Positions 8,291 to 18,512 of a DNA stretch of 64,000 nucleotides are shown here, piece after piece. Under the pieces are notes generated by a model. The model was not told where the DNA came from. It searched no databases and saw only the letters and a program-made list of their open reading frames with translations. The DNA is taken from NCBI RefSeq assembly GCF_017086465.1, contig NZ_CP070961.1, forward strand, positions 3,472,001 to 3,536,000, given 5' to 3'. This DNA comes from Nocardioides sp. zg-1228 (GTDB lineage Bacteria; Actinomycetota; Actinomycetes; Propionibacteriales; Nocardioidaceae). Position 1 is the stretch's first letter, and each line of letters begins with the position of its first letter. A program made the position numbers and the translations under genes.

Positions 8291-8303
8291 GCGCGCCCCC
8301 GGC

Positions 8304-9749
8304 TCAGTGCGCCGCGGGCTCGCCCGGGCGCCGCACGAGCAGGGCGACGAGCACCGCCGCGGCGGAGATGACGCCGCCGTACATGAGCGCCGCGTGGACG
8401 CCGTCGGCGGTCGCCTCGACCAGGGCGGCACCCTCCTCGGTCCGGGCGACCGTCACGCGGGTCATCACGGTGACGAAGAGCGCGGTGCCGGCAGCGCCCG
8501 CGACCTGCTGGAGCGTCGAGACGATCGCGCTGCCGTGGGAGTAGAGCTGCGGCGGCAGCGAGCCCAGCGCGGAGGTGAGGAGCGGGGTGAACATCAACGC
8601 GAGCCCCACGCTCATCAGCACGTGGAGTCCGACGACGGTGGCCTGCCCGGTCCCGGCGTCCAGGGTCGTCATCCCCCACAGCGCGGCGCTGACGAGCGCG
8701 GCGCCCGGCGCGACCAGCGGCCGGGGGCCGACCCGGTCGAACAGGCGCCCGACGATCGGGGCGAGCAGCCCCATGGTGAGGCCGCCGGGGAGGAGGAGCA
8801 GGCCGGTGTTGAGCACCGACAGGCCCAGCACGTTCTGCAGGTAGAGGGGGATCAGGATCAGCGTGCCGAAGAGCGCCATCATGCTGACCGCGACCAGCAG
8901 CACGGCGACGCTGAACGCGCGCACCCGGAAGGCGCGCAGGTCGAGCAGCGCCCGGTCGCGCAGCCGCAGCTGACGGGCGACGAAGGTGACGAGCGCCAGG
9001 CCGCCGAGCACCAGCGGCAGCCACACGGGCACGGGGGTGTGGCCGGTCGCGCTCTCGCCGATGCTGCTCAGGCCGTAGATCAGCCCCCCGAACGCGAGCG
9101 CGGACAGCACGACGGAGAGGACGTCGACGGGCACGTCGCGCGGCTCGGTCACGTTGCGCACCCAGGCCGCGCCGAGGGCCAGTGAGAGCAGCGCGATCGG
9201 CAGCACGATCCAGAACATCCAGCGCCACGACAGCTGGTCGAGGACGATCCCGGAGATGGTCGGGCCGATGGCCGGGGCGACGGAGATGACGATCGAGATC
9301 GTGCCCATCGTCTGGCCGCGCCGGCGCTCGTCGACGACGTTGAGGATCGTGGTGATGAGCAGCGGCATCATCAGGGCGGTGCCGACGGCCTGGACGACGC
9401 GGCCGGCCACCAGCATCGGGAAGACCGGCGCCAGGGCGGCCACCAGCGTGCCGGTGCTGAACGACGCCATCGCCGCCACGAACACGGTGCGCAGAGGGAA
9501 GCGCGTCAGCAGCCAGCCGGTGATCGGGATGACCACGGCCATGGTGAGCAGGAAGGCCGTGGTGAGCCACTGAGCCGTCGTGGCCTGCACGTCGAACTCG
9601 CGCATCAGGTCGGGCAGCGCGACGCTCATGATCGTCTCGTTGAGGATCACCACGAAGGCGGACGCGACGAGCAGCCCGATCAGGCGGCCGTGCCCGTGGG
9701 GCGACGCGGTCCCGAGGTCGGGAGGTGTCGGCTGGGCGGTCGTGGTCAC
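8304..9749 (-). CDS. Drug-efflux MFS transporter (DHA2/EmrB-QacA type)
   Basis: A 481-aa proton-driven exporter with about 14 hydrophobic segments. Motif A-like and motif C-like sequences are present (GRVVQAVGTALMMPLL; APAIGPTISGIVLDQLSWRW), typical of the EmrB/QacA family. The GTG at 9749 is preferred because GGAGG sits 8 bases upstream, whereas the more distant ATG at 9782 has no ribosome binding site. Substrate unknown. It lies downstream of the XRE gene on the same strand with about 90 bases between them, so that regulator may control it. Confidence 0.88.
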   Translation of the reverse strand: MTTTAQPTPPDLGTASPHGHGRLIGLLVASAFVVILNETIMSVALPDLMREFDVQATTAQWLTTAFLLTMAVVIPITGWLLTRFPLRTVFVAAMASFSTGTLVAALAPVFPMLVAGRVVQAVGTALMMPLLITTILNVVDERRRGQTMGTISIVISVAPAIGPTISGIVLDQLSWRWMFWIVLPIALLSLALGAAWVRNVTEPRDVPVDVLSVVLSALAFGGLIYGLSSIGESATGHTPVPVWLPLVLGGLALVTFVARQLRLRDRALLDLRAFRVRAFSVAVLLVAVSMMALFGTLILIPLYLQNVLGLSVLNTGLLLLPGGLTMGLLAPIVGRLFDRVGPRPLVAPGAALVSAALWGMTTLDAGTGQATVVGLHVLMSVGLALMFTPLLTSALGSLPPQLYSHGSAIVSTLQQVAGAAGTALFVTVMTRVTVARTEEGAALVEATADGVHAALMYGGVISAAAVLVALLVRRPGEPAAH

Positions 9750-9837
9750 GTGCGGCGTCCTCCGGGTCTGCGGTCGCGGCATGCGTCGTCGCGGCCGCGG
9801 TGTGTGTCAGTGACCGTCAACCCGGCGCGAGCGGGCG

Positions 9838-10368
9838 CTATTCCTCCGGGCCGGACGGGCGCCGGGTGATCCGGGTCAACCCGTCGAGGTGGGCCCGCAC
9901 CTCCTCCGGCGAGCCGGTGCCGTGCACGCGGATGAGCTCGGCGAGCGCCGGGTGCTCGGCGGCGAGCAGGTCGGCCGCCCGCAGCAGGTCCTGGCCGGAG
10001 GCCACGGTGCGCAGCAGCTCGGCGGTCGCCGGCTCGGCCGGCGGGCGCGCGGCAGCGCCGGTCAGGGTGGTGGAGTCCTGCTGGCGGATCTCCTCCAGGC
10101 GCACAGCGACCTGGCTGTGGGCCAGCCCGGACGCGACCTCGTCGGCCAGCTCGACGAGCGCGCTCAGCCGCTGGACCGCCAGCGGGTTGCCGATGGTGGT
10201 GCGCCGCCCGCTCGCCAGCTGCGAGAGCATGGGCGCGCTCACGCCGATCGTGCGCGCGACGGCCGCCTGGCTGAGGCCGAGCGCCGCGGTGACCCGGTCG
10301 AGGACGTCGCCGATCGCGGCGCCGTAGAGCTCCTGCTGGCGCCGACGGCTCTGCGACTGCCCGACCAT
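9838..10368 (-). CDS. XRE-family helix-turn-helix regulator
   Basis: A 176-aa DNA-binding protein. The helix-turn-helix lies at about residues 20-75 (LGLSQAAVARTIGVSAPMLSQ, then SGRRTTIGNPLAVQRL), and the rest is helical and not assigned to a family. The start is uncertain: ATG 10368 or ATG 10392, neither with a clear ribosome binding site, so a leaderless transcript is possible. It is divergent from the VWA gene, with clustered palindromic half-sites in between (10378-10413). Targets unknown; the neighbouring MFS gene and itself are candidates. Confidence 0.78.
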   Translation of the reverse strand: MVGQSQSRRRQQELYGAAIGDVLDRVTAALGLSQAAVARTIGVSAPMLSQLASGRRTTIGNPLAVQRLSALVELADEVASGLAHSQVAVRLEEIRQQDSTTLTGAAARPPAEPATAELLRTVASGQDLLRAADLLAAEHPALAELIRVHGTGSPEEVRAHLDGLTRITRRPSGPEE

Positions 10369-10377
10369 GGCCCGATG

Positions 10378-10413
10378 ATAACGCACGCACATGTTATGTT
10401 TGCGATTGCTAAC
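10378..10413. promoter_or_regulatory. Clustered TAAC/GTTA half-sites, candidate operator
   Basis: ATAAC (10378-10382) and GTTAT (10393-10397) form an inverted repeat, followed by TGCTAAC (10407-10413), which pairs in inverted orientation with the GTTAT. The cluster lies between the divergent XRE and VWA genes. TGCTAAC is also the half-site of a clean palindrome ahead of the other XRE gene in this window (58302-58319). Confidence 0.35.
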
Positions 10414-10443
10414 GCCGGGTAGGACCGTCGCAGGAGGTGCCCC

Positions 10444-12444
10444 ATGACCCACCGGATCCGGACGATCCCCCACCACGCGACGACGGCGCTCGCCGCCCTC
10501 GCCGCACTGACCATGCTGGTCCTCGTCGCCGCGATGGGCGCGAGCAGCCCGGCCGGCGCCACGAGCGGCGAGACCGACCCGCCGGCGAGCGACGCCGCCG
10601 ACACCGAGCCCGATGCCGCGCCCGAGACCGACTACGCGCGGATGGTCCTGGTCCTCGACGCCTCGGGGTCCATGGCGGAGCCGGCGGGCGGCGGGACCAC
10701 CAAGATCGACGCCGCTCGGCAGGCGCTCGGCACCGTCGTCGACGGGCTGCCCGACGAGGCCTACGTCGGACTGCGGGTCTACGGCGCCACGGTGTTCTCC
10801 CGCGACCAGAAGGGCGCCTGCACCGACTCGCAGCTCATCGTCGACCCCGGCACCGACAACCGCGACGAGCTGCGGGCGGCGCTGGAGTCGTACGAGCCCT
10901 ACGGCGAGACGCCGATCGGGTACGCCCTGCGCCAGGCGGCCGGCGACATCGGTGGCGAGTCGACCCGGTCCATCGTGCTGGTCTCCGACGGCATCGCCAC
11001 CTGCGAGCCCGACCCCTGCGTCGTGGCGGGCGAGCTCGCCCAGCAGGGGATCGACCTCCAGATCGACGTCGTGGGGTTGAGCGTCGACGCCAAGGCCCGC
11101 GCCCAGCTGCGGTGCGTCGCGGCGAAGGGCAACGGCACCTACTACGACGCCGACGACGCCGACGAGATCGTCGCCAGCCTGGAGACGGCGGCCGACCGTG
11201 CCGTGCGTCCCTTCGCGCTCGACGGCACGCCGCTGGCCGGCGGCGGCTCCGACGACCCCACTCCGATCGAGGCCGGGCTGTGGAGCGACAAGGTGGGCAC
11301 GACGCCGCAGGACTCCGAGCGCTGGTTCTCCTACACGCGCACGATGCCCGGCTCGACCGTCCGGGTCGGCCTGTCCAGCCTCGGCGGCGACCCCGACGAG
11401 TGGGACACCGTGCAGCTCGAGACCAGCACGCCGCTCGGGGACTCCTGCGGCGTCGACAACAGCTTCAAGAACGTCAACTCCGCCGAGCTCCTCGGGGCCG
11501 AGGTCGCCGTGGGCGAGCCCCAGAGCAACGAGGACTGTGTGACCTCCGACGAGGTGCTGATCATGGTGTCCCGCTCGCTCAGCAACATGGGTCGCGGACA
11601 GTCGCCGTTCAGCCTCCAGGTGGTCGAGGAGCCACCGGCGGACGGCACGTCGCTCGCCGAGGAGGGCTCCTGGAGCGGAATCGTCCTGGACCCGCCGGAC
11701 GTCTCCGGCACGCCGGAGGCGGTGACGGGCGGCGACTCCTTCGCCACCGCGCCGGTCCTCACCGACGGCGTCTACAAGGGCACCATCGTGCCGGGCGAGA
11801 CGCAGGCCTTCCGGGTGCAGCTGGCCTACGGCCAGCAGCTCAGCGCGCGGCTGCGCACTCCCCCCGCCTCCCCGGCGCTCCACGAGCAGATCGGCCACCA
11901 GGGCCCGTTCGCCTCGTTCCTGGTCTACAGCCCGATGCGCGGGAACGTGCCGATCAGTGGGGAGGGGATCAACACCCACGGGTTCGCGGCCACCAGCTCC
12001 TCAGGGGTGTTCGGCGTGCAGACCCCCGAGGTCCGCTACAACAACCGCGTCAGCTCGGTCACCGTGGGCACCAGCCTGCCCGGCTACTACTACCTCGTCT
12101 TCGCAGCCGACTCCGACCACCGCGGGGAGTCCTACGAGATGCCCTACCGGCTCGAGCTCGAGGTGCGCGGCGAGGAGTCGGGCGCACCGGAGTACGCCGA
12201 AGGGCAGGCGCTCCTGACCGGCACGGACGCCCCGCTGGGCGCGCCGATCAGTGCCCCGGCCGAGCCGGACGAGCCCTCCGACGACGGCGCGGACGACCCG
12301 GCGGACGACTCCGGGCAGGCGGCGCCGAAGGACGAGGCCGAGCCCCTCTCCGCCGGCACCCTCGCCGCTGCCGGCGCCCTGGCCGCGGTGGCGCTCGGGT
12401 GCGTGGCGGTCGCGGTCAACCTGCTCCGGGGACGTCGCGGCTGA
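10444..12444 (+). CDS. Secreted, membrane-anchored VWA-domain protein
   Basis: A 666-aa surface protein. It has a signal peptide (about 1-40), an Asp/Glu-rich linker, then a von Willebrand factor A domain starting near 65 with the metal-ion-dependent adhesion site DASGS at 72-76, and an exposed region of unknown fold from about 260 to 590. An acidic Pro/Asp-rich stalk is followed by a single C-terminal membrane helix (about 638-660) and a basic RGRRG end. The ATG at 10444 follows CAGGAGGTGCCCC, a strong ribosome binding site. Probably a ligand-binding or adhesion protein; the partner is unknown. Confidence 0.85.
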   Translation: MTHRIRTIPHHATTALAALAALTMLVLVAAMGASSPAGATSGETDPPASDAADTEPDAAPETDYARMVLVLDASGSMAEPAGGGTTKIDAARQALGTVVDGLPDEAYVGLRVYGATVFSRDQKGACTDSQLIVDPGTDNRDELRAALESYEPYGETPIGYALRQAAGDIGGESTRSIVLVSDGIATCEPDPCVVAGELAQQGIDLQIDVVGLSVDAKARAQLRCVAAKGNGTYYDADDADEIVASLETAADRAVRPFALDGTPLAGGGSDDPTPIEAGLWSDKVGTTPQDSERWFSYTRTMPGSTVRVGLSSLGGDPDEWDTVQLETSTPLGDSCGVDNSFKNVNSAELLGAEVAVGEPQSNEDCVTSDEVLIMVSRSLSNMGRGQSPFSLQVVEEPPADGTSLAEEGSWSGIVLDPPDVSGTPEAVTGGDSFATAPVLTDGVYKGTIVPGETQAFRVQLAYGQQLSARLRTPPASPALHEQIGHQGPFASFLVYSPMRGNVPISGEGINTHGFAATSSSGVFGVQTPEVRYNNRVSSVTVGTSLPGYYYLVFAADSDHRGESYEMPYRLELEVRGEESGAPEYAEGQALLTGTDAPLGAPISAPAEPDEPSDDGADDPADDSGQAAPKDEAEPLSAGTLAAAGALAAVALGCVAVAVNLLRGRRG

Positions 12445-12475
12445 GGGCACCATGCAGGCCCGGCCGGCGCGACGG

Positions 12476-13528
<1,053 letters not shown>

Positions 13529-13558
13529 GGTCGTGAGCCCCCCGGCGCGAGGCGGCCC

Positions 13559-14740
13559 TCACAGCGTCTCGAAGCGCATGCCGGCCTTCTGCAGCCGGAT
13601 GAGCAGCGCGTCGCCCATCGCCTGCGCGGGCGTGACCTGACCGGCGGTCCGCGGGTTGTCGTCCAGGGCCAGGCAGAGCGCTGCCTCGGAGAGCATCTTG
13701 GCCGTCTCGGTGTAGCCGGGGTCGCCACCGGAGACCCGGGTGCGGACGGCGCGTCCGCCTGCCTCGCCGACGAAGTCGACGGTGAACCAGGACCGCTCGC
13801 GCTTCTCCGATGAGGGCCCCGAGCCCTGCGGCACCTTGGACTTGAGGAGCTCGCGCACGGGCCCGACCTGCGCGGCCAGGCCCAGCGCGCCGACACCCAC
13901 GGCGCCGCCGACGGCGTAGGGCAGCGTCTTGGTGCCGGCCCAGTGCGAGTAGCGGAACTCCGGGCCGTACGACGCCAGCGCCGCCCCGGTGCGCGCGACG
14001 ACGATCGGGTCGATGGTGGGCAGCGGGAGGAGCCAGTAGCCGAGGACCGGGTCACGGTGCGGCCGTCCGCGCACGGCACGCGACGAGCGCCCCTCGGGCC
14101 GCGCCTCGGCGCGCCGGCGGGCGGCGTAGGCCTGTTTCATCTGCGTGGCCCGGGCGAACTGGTCGAGCGCGGAGTGGAAGGTGCCGCCGGAGAAGGTGCC
14201 ACCGGAGCGGACCACGCCACGCAGCGTGATCGGCTCGTCGGACGGCAGCTGCTGCACGGTGAAGTAGGCACCCAGGTCGTGTGGGATCGAGTCGAAGCCG
14301 CAGGCGTGCACGAGTCGTGCGCCCGTGCGTACGGCGGTCTGGTGGTGCTCGAGGTACATCCTGTCGACGAACTCCGGCTCGCCGGTGAGGTCGAGGTAGT
14401 CGGTGCCGGCCTCGGCGCACGCGCCGACGAGGGGGGCGCCGTGCCGGAGGTAGGGACCGATCGTGGTGGCGACGACACGTGTGCGTCGGGCGACGTCGGA
14501 CAGCGCGGCGGCGTCGGTGGAGTCGGCGACCAGCACCTCGACGTCCACGCCCCGCTCCGCGGCCAGCCGGCGGCGTACGTCGTCGAGCTTGTCGGCATTG
14601 CGGCCGGCGATGGCCCACCGCAGTCCGGCCGGCGCCGCCGCGGCGAGGTAGTCGGCGGTCAGGCCCCCGGTGAAGCCGGTGGCCCCGAAGAGCACGAGGT
14701 CGAGATCACGGTCGGGACGGCTGTCGAGGGGGGCGCTCAC
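13559..14740 (-). CDS. Saccharopine dehydrogenase-like / trans-acting enoyl reductase family protein
   Basis: A 393-aa protein with an N-terminal Rossmann fold (LVLFGATGFTGGL near residues 14-26). The family includes the mycobacterial trans-acting enoyl reductase Rv2953 and many uncharacterised actinobacterial oxidoreductases. Phrases such as GTDYLDLTGEPEF and HACGFDSIPHDLG are family-typical. No polyketide or lipid genes are nearby, so the substrate is open. The GTG at 14740 is chosen because the Rossmann motif follows directly; the frame runs further upstream but would overlap the divergent gene. Confidence 0.82.
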   Translation of the reverse strand: MSAPLDSRPDRDLDLVLFGATGFTGGLTADYLAAAAPAGLRWAIAGRNADKLDDVRRRLAAERGVDVEVLVADSTDAAALSDVARRTRVVATTIGPYLRHGAPLVGACAEAGTDYLDLTGEPEFVDRMYLEHHQTAVRTGARLVHACGFDSIPHDLGAYFTVQQLPSDEPITLRGVVRSGGTFSGGTFHSALDQFARATQMKQAYAARRRAEARPEGRSSRAVRGRPHRDPVLGYWLLPLPTIDPIVVARTGAALASYGPEFRYSHWAGTKTLPYAVGGAVGVGALGLAAQVGPVRELLKSKVPQGSGPSSEKRERSWFTVDFVGEAGGRAVRTRVSGGDPGYTETAKMLSEAALCLALDDNPRTAGQVTPAQAMGDALLIRLQKAGMRFETL

Positions 14741-14792
14741 CGCGCCATCGTGCCACGCGGAACCCCGCCCCGGGATGCTCCGTCCGACCGCC

Positions 14793-16652
14793 ATGCGCGC
14801 TCGAAGGATCGTCACCTCGCTCACCGTCGTCACCAGTCTGGCCGCGGCGCTCGGCATCGGCTACGCCTTGGGCGACGACCCCGGCGCCCGGCCCCCGGCC
14901 GCACCCCCGATCACGCTGGCCAACGCCGACCTCACCGTCGCCTCGAGCTGCGCCGACCTGCTCGACAGCTACGTCGAGCGCGCGCTCGCCGAGGTGGGCC
15001 CCTACGGATGGGGCGACACGGTCTACTCCGAGGCGATGTCCGGGGCCGACGCGGCCGCGCCCGCCGACGCCGCGGAAAGCGCTCGCTCGACGGTCAGCAC
15101 GTCGCGGAGCACCAGCGCGGAGTCGGGCACCAACGTCCAGGAGGCCGGCGTCGACGAGTCCGACGTGGTCAAGGTGGCCGGCAGCCTGCTGGTGCGGCTC
15201 CGCGAGGGAGAGCTGCTGGCCTACGACGTCTCGGGCGAGGAGCCGAGCCTGCTGTCGGCGACGCGACTCGACGACGCCCGCGGCAGCAACGGCTGGGTCG
15301 GCGACCCGGGAGGCGAGCTGCTGCTCGTGGACGGCCGGGCCGTGGTGGTCGGGACGTCGGCCGGCGCGTCGTCCACGACGATCACCACGGTCGACCTCGC
15401 CGACCCGACCGCGCCGGCCGTGGTCGACGCCACCACCGTCGGCGGCCGCGCCTCCGCGGTGCGGCTGCACGGCGACGTCGTCCGCGTGGTGGTGCACAAC
15501 AGCCTCCCGCAGCTCGACTTCGCGATGCCCGAGGGGACGCTCGGCGAGCTGCGCGCCCGGATGCGCAACCGGGCCCTGGTGCGCGACACCACGCTGGCCG
15601 ACTGGCTCCCCACCGTCGCCGGCGACCCGGTGGTCGACTGCGCGGACGTGGCCGTACCGGAGGACAGCGAGGTCGCCGTCGGCACCACGACCGTGCTCGC
15701 CCTCGACCCCGCCGACCCAACCGCCCTCACCACGGACGCCGTGGCCACCGACTCCGACATCTCCTACTTCTCCACCGACCGCTTCTACCTGGCCGCGGCC
15801 AGCCCGCAGTGGGGCTGGATTGACTGCATGGACTGCCGCCCCGGCGGCATGCCGATGCCCGACGGCACCACCCCGCTGTTCGCGTTCGCGCTCGAGGGGA
15901 CCGACACGACGTACGTCGCCTCCGGCGAGGTCGAGGGCACCATCGCCGACCGTTGGTCGATGGACGCCGTCGGCGGGTCGCTGCGGGTGGCGCTCGGGCC
16001 GAGCAGCGAGACCGGCGACTTCAACTCGGTCGTCATCCTGCGCGAGGAGGGTGCCGACCTGGTCGAGGACGGTCGTGTCGACGGCCTCGGTGTCGGGGAG
16101 GAGATCAAGTCCGTGCGCTGGTTCGACGACCTCGCGATCGTGGTGACCTTCCGCCAGACCGACCCGCTCTACGCCGTCGACCTCTCCGACGCCACGGAGC
16201 CGCGACTGCTCGGCGAGCTCAAGATCCCCGGCTTCTCCGACTACCTCCACCCGCTCGGCGAGCGCCGCCTCATCGGCATGGGCCAGGACGCGTCCCTGCG
16301 GGGCGTCACCCGTGGCGCCCAGGCCGCGCTGTTCGACGTCACCGACCTCGCCGACCCGCGGCAGATCGACGTGGTGCGCTACGACGACGGCACGTGGGCC
16401 GCGGCCGGCGGCGACCCGCGACAGTTCGCCTGGCTGCCGGACCGGCGGGTCGCGCTGACGGTCGTCTCGCGCAGCGGCAGGGTCGGGATGACCGGCTGGG
16501 TCTCGGTCCTGTCGCTGGCCGACGGCTCGATGGACAACCGGATGGTCGAGGTGGAGCACGGCACGGACGTCGACGCCGTCCGCCTGGTGCCGCTCGCGTC
16601 CGGCGAGGTCGTGCTGGTGACCGGCGACGACGTGACGTTCTTCGACCTGTGA
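14793..16652 (+). CDS. Secreted beta-propeller domain protein
   Basis: A 619-aa protein with an N-terminal signal or anchor segment (MRARRIVTSLTVVTSLAAAL) and a large domain of the bacterial family described as secreted proteins with a C-terminal beta-propeller distantly related to WD-40. The family hallmark TNVQEAGVDESDVVKVAG lies near residues 113-130. Repeating blade-like strands such as EEIKSVRWFDDLAIVVTFRQ and DPLYAVDLSD continue to the end. The function of this family is not established. The start may instead be ATG 14775. It is divergent from the reductase-like gene with a very short gap. Confidence 0.85.
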   Translation: MRARRIVTSLTVVTSLAAALGIGYALGDDPGARPPAAPPITLANADLTVASSCADLLDSYVERALAEVGPYGWGDTVYSEAMSGADAAAPADAAESARSTVSTSRSTSAESGTNVQEAGVDESDVVKVAGSLLVRLREGELLAYDVSGEEPSLLSATRLDDARGSNGWVGDPGGELLLVDGRAVVVGTSAGASSTTITTVDLADPTAPAVVDATTVGGRASAVRLHGDVVRVVVHNSLPQLDFAMPEGTLGELRARMRNRALVRDTTLADWLPTVAGDPVVDCADVAVPEDSEVAVGTTTVLALDPADPTALTTDAVATDSDISYFSTDRFYLAAASPQWGWIDCMDCRPGGMPMPDGTTPLFAFALEGTDTTYVASGEVEGTIADRWSMDAVGGSLRVALGPSSETGDFNSVVILREEGADLVEDGRVDGLGVGEEIKSVRWFDDLAIVVTFRQTDPLYAVDLSDATEPRLLGELKIPGFSDYLHPLGERRLIGMGQDASLRGVTRGAQAALFDVTDLADPRQIDVVRYDDGTWAAAGGDPRQFAWLPDRRVALTVVSRSGRVGMTGWVSVLSLADGSMDNRMVEVEHGTDVDAVRLVPLASGEVVLVTGDDVTFFDL

Positions 16653-16682
16653 CACGCGCGCGGCGCGTCGTAGGCTCGCAGC

Positions 16683-16949
16683 ATGTGCCGCAACATCCGC
16701 CCGCTCAACAACTTCGAGCCGCCGGCGACCCGTGACGAGGTGACCGCGGCCGCCCTGCAGTACGTCCGCAAGGTGGCCGGCACCACGAAGCCGTCGCAGG
16801 CCAACGAGGCGGCCTTCCACGCAGCGGTGCGGGAGATCGCCCACATCACCGAGCACCTCCTCGACGAGCTCGTCACGACCGCGCCGCCGAAGAACCGCGA
16901 GGTCGAGGCCGCCAAGGCCCGTGCCCGGGCGCAGGCGCGCTACGCGTGA
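16683..16949 (+). CDS. DUF2277 family protein
   Basis: An 88-aa protein with the typical DUF2277 opening MCRNIRPLNNFEPPATRDEV and the core AAALQYVRKVAGTTKPS. The family is small and widespread in actinobacteria, with no known function. Its TGA overlaps the GTG of the sirtuin gene as GTGA, so the two are likely coupled. Confidence 0.9.
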   Translation: MCRNIRPLNNFEPPATRDEVTAAALQYVRKVAGTTKPSQANEAAFHAAVREIAHITEHLLDELVTTAPPKNREVEAAKARARAQARYA

Positions 16950-17782
16950 GCCTTCCCGCGTCCGGCCCGGCCGAGGAGGAGGCCCTCGACCTGCTCTGCT
17001 CGCGGCCCCTGGTCGTGCTGACCGGCGCCGGACTCTCCACCGACTCGGGCATCCCCGACTACCGCGGTCCGGGCGCCCCGGTGCGGGCGCCGATGACCTA
17101 CCAGGAGTTCGTCGCCACCCCGCAGGCCCAGCAGCGCTACTGGGCGCGCAGCCACCTCGGCTGGCAGCGGATCGGCCGGGCGCAGCCCAACGCCGGGCAC
17201 CGCGCCCTCGCCGCGATCGACCCCGAGCTGCTGATCACCCAGAACGTCGACGGCCTCCACGAGGCCGCCGGGTCACGTCGGCTGGTGGCACTGCACGGAC
17301 GGGTGGCCGACGTGGTGTGCCTGGCGTGCCGCACCACCTCCTCGCGCGCGGCGCTGGAGGCCGAGCTCGACGCGCTCAACCCCGGCTGGCTGGAGCGGCA
17401 CGGCTGGGTCGCGTCGCGCCCCGACGGTGACGTCGACCTCGACCACACCCACGACTTCGTGGTGCCGCGCTGCCCGTGCGGCGGCGCCCTCAAGCCCGAC
17501 GTCGTGTTCTTCGGGGAGAACGTGCCGCCCGACCGGGTGGCACGCTGCTACGCCGCCGTCGAGGGTCTCGGCGGCGCCGGTGCGCTGCTGGTGGCCGGCT
17601 CGTCGCTCACCGTGATGAGCGGGCTGCGCTTCGTCCGGCGTGCCGCCCAGGGAGGGACGCCGGTCGTCATCGTCAACCGCGGCCTGACCCGCGGCGACGC
17701 GCTGGCGTCGTACAAGCTCGACGTGGGGTGCAGCGAGTTCCTCGGCGAGCTGGCGGCGCGGGTGGCCGATCAGGACACCTAG
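16946..17782 (+). CDS. Sir2-family NAD-dependent protein deacylase
   Basis: A 278-aa sirtuin. NAD-binding motifs GAGLSTDSGIPDYRG begin near residue 27 and QNVDGLH at 99-105; the catalytic histidine is in VALHGRV (about 117). The zinc ribbon is C125-x2-C128 plus a later C-x-C (RCPCGG). NAD contacts near GSSLTVMSG and VIVNRG are present. It removes acyl groups from protein lysines using NAD. It starts at a GTG overlapping the DUF2277 stop, and its TAG stop shares a CTAG tetramer with the stop of convergent ideR. Confidence 0.93.
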   Translation: MSLPASGPAEEEALDLLCSRPLVVLTGAGLSTDSGIPDYRGPGAPVRAPMTYQEFVATPQAQQRYWARSHLGWQRIGRAQPNAGHRALAAIDPELLITQNVDGLHEAAGSRRLVALHGRVADVVCLACRTTSSRAALEAELDALNPGWLERHGWVASRPDGDVDLDHTHDFVVPRCPCGGALKPDVVFFGENVPPDRVARCYAAVEGLGGAGALLVAGSSLTVMSGLRFVRRAAQGGTPVVIVNRGLTRGDALASYKLDVGCSEFLGELAARVADQDT

Positions 17783-18459
17783 CGGCGGACGAAGATGTGC
17801 TCGGCCGCCTCGACCACGAGCTCGGCGGTCTCGCCCCCGGAGCCGATGAGGATGCCCTCCTCGGTGCGGGCGATGGTCACGGTCTTGCCCGGGACCGCGC
17901 CGACACGGCGCAGCAGGCCCATCAGCTCCTCGTCCTTCTGCATCTCCTCGGAGATCCGCTTGACGTGGACGCGCTGGTCCTCGGCACCGGCAGCGCCGGA
18001 GAGCGGCTCCACGTTGTCCATGAAGTCCTCGCCGGCCCGGTCGCCCAGCTCGTCGAGGCCCGGGATCGGGTTGCCGTAGGGCGACTCCGTCGGGTGGTCG
18101 AGCAGCTCGAGCAGGCGACGCTCGACGGTCTCCGACATCACGTGCTCCCAGCGGCACGCCTCGGCGTGCACGAGCTCCCAGTCGAGGCCGATGACGTCGG
18201 TGAGCAGCCGCTCGGCGAGCCGGTGCTTGCGCATCACCCGCGTGGCCAGGCGCCTGCCCTCCTCGGTGAGCTCGAGGTGGCGGTCGCCCTGCACGGTGAC
18301 CAGCCCGTCGCGCTCCATCCGGGCCACCGTCTGCGAGACCGTCGGGCCCGACTGGTGAAGCCGCTCGGCGATGCGCGCACGCAACGGCGGGATGCCCTCC
18401 TCGACGAGCTCGTAGATCGTGCGGAGGTACATCTCGGTGGTGTCGATCAGGTCGCTCAC
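17779..18459 (-). CDS. ideR: Iron-dependent repressor IdeR (DtxR family)
   Basis: A 226-aa metal-dependent repressor very close to mycobacterial IdeR (for example TTEMYLRTIYEL and RHLELTEEG). Domains: winged helix (1-72), dimerisation (73-140), C-terminal SH3-like domain (about 150-226). With GTG 18459 as start, all metal ligands fall at the IdeR positions: site 1 H79, E83, H98; site 2 M10, C102, E105, H106. With Fe(II) it represses siderophore uptake genes, and a matching box lies at 7426-7444. An ATG at 18477 would add six residues. No iron box is visible at its own start. Confidence 0.95.
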   Translation of the reverse strand: MSDLIDTTEMYLRTIYELVEEGIPPLRARIAERLHQSGPTVSQTVARMERDGLVTVQGDRHLELTEEGRRLATRVMRKHRLAERLLTDVIGLDWELVHAEACRWEHVMSETVERRLLELLDHPTESPYGNPIPGLDELGDRAGEDFMDNVEPLSGAAGAEDQRVHVKRISEEMQKDEELMGLLRRVGAVPGKTVTIARTEEGILIGSGGETAELVVEAAEHIFVRR

Positions 18460-18512
18460 GGGCTCATTGTGTCCCATCCCCCAACCGCCGCACGCACACG
18501 AGTCGTGGCACA

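Noticed and set aside
8287..8307. Hairpin CTGAGC/GCTCAG across the convergent stops
   Set aside because: The stem is short, overlaps both stop codons and has no T-tract; too weak to call a terminator.
9838..11979. Long minus-strand frame covering the VWA gene
   Set aside because: Only the last 176 residues (the XRE protein) are real; the rest mirrors the VWA gene.
16645..16656. TGTGACA near the end of the beta-propeller gene as a further ECF41 site
   Set aside because: GACG lies at 15 rather than 16 bases, inside a coding region and facing no gene start.
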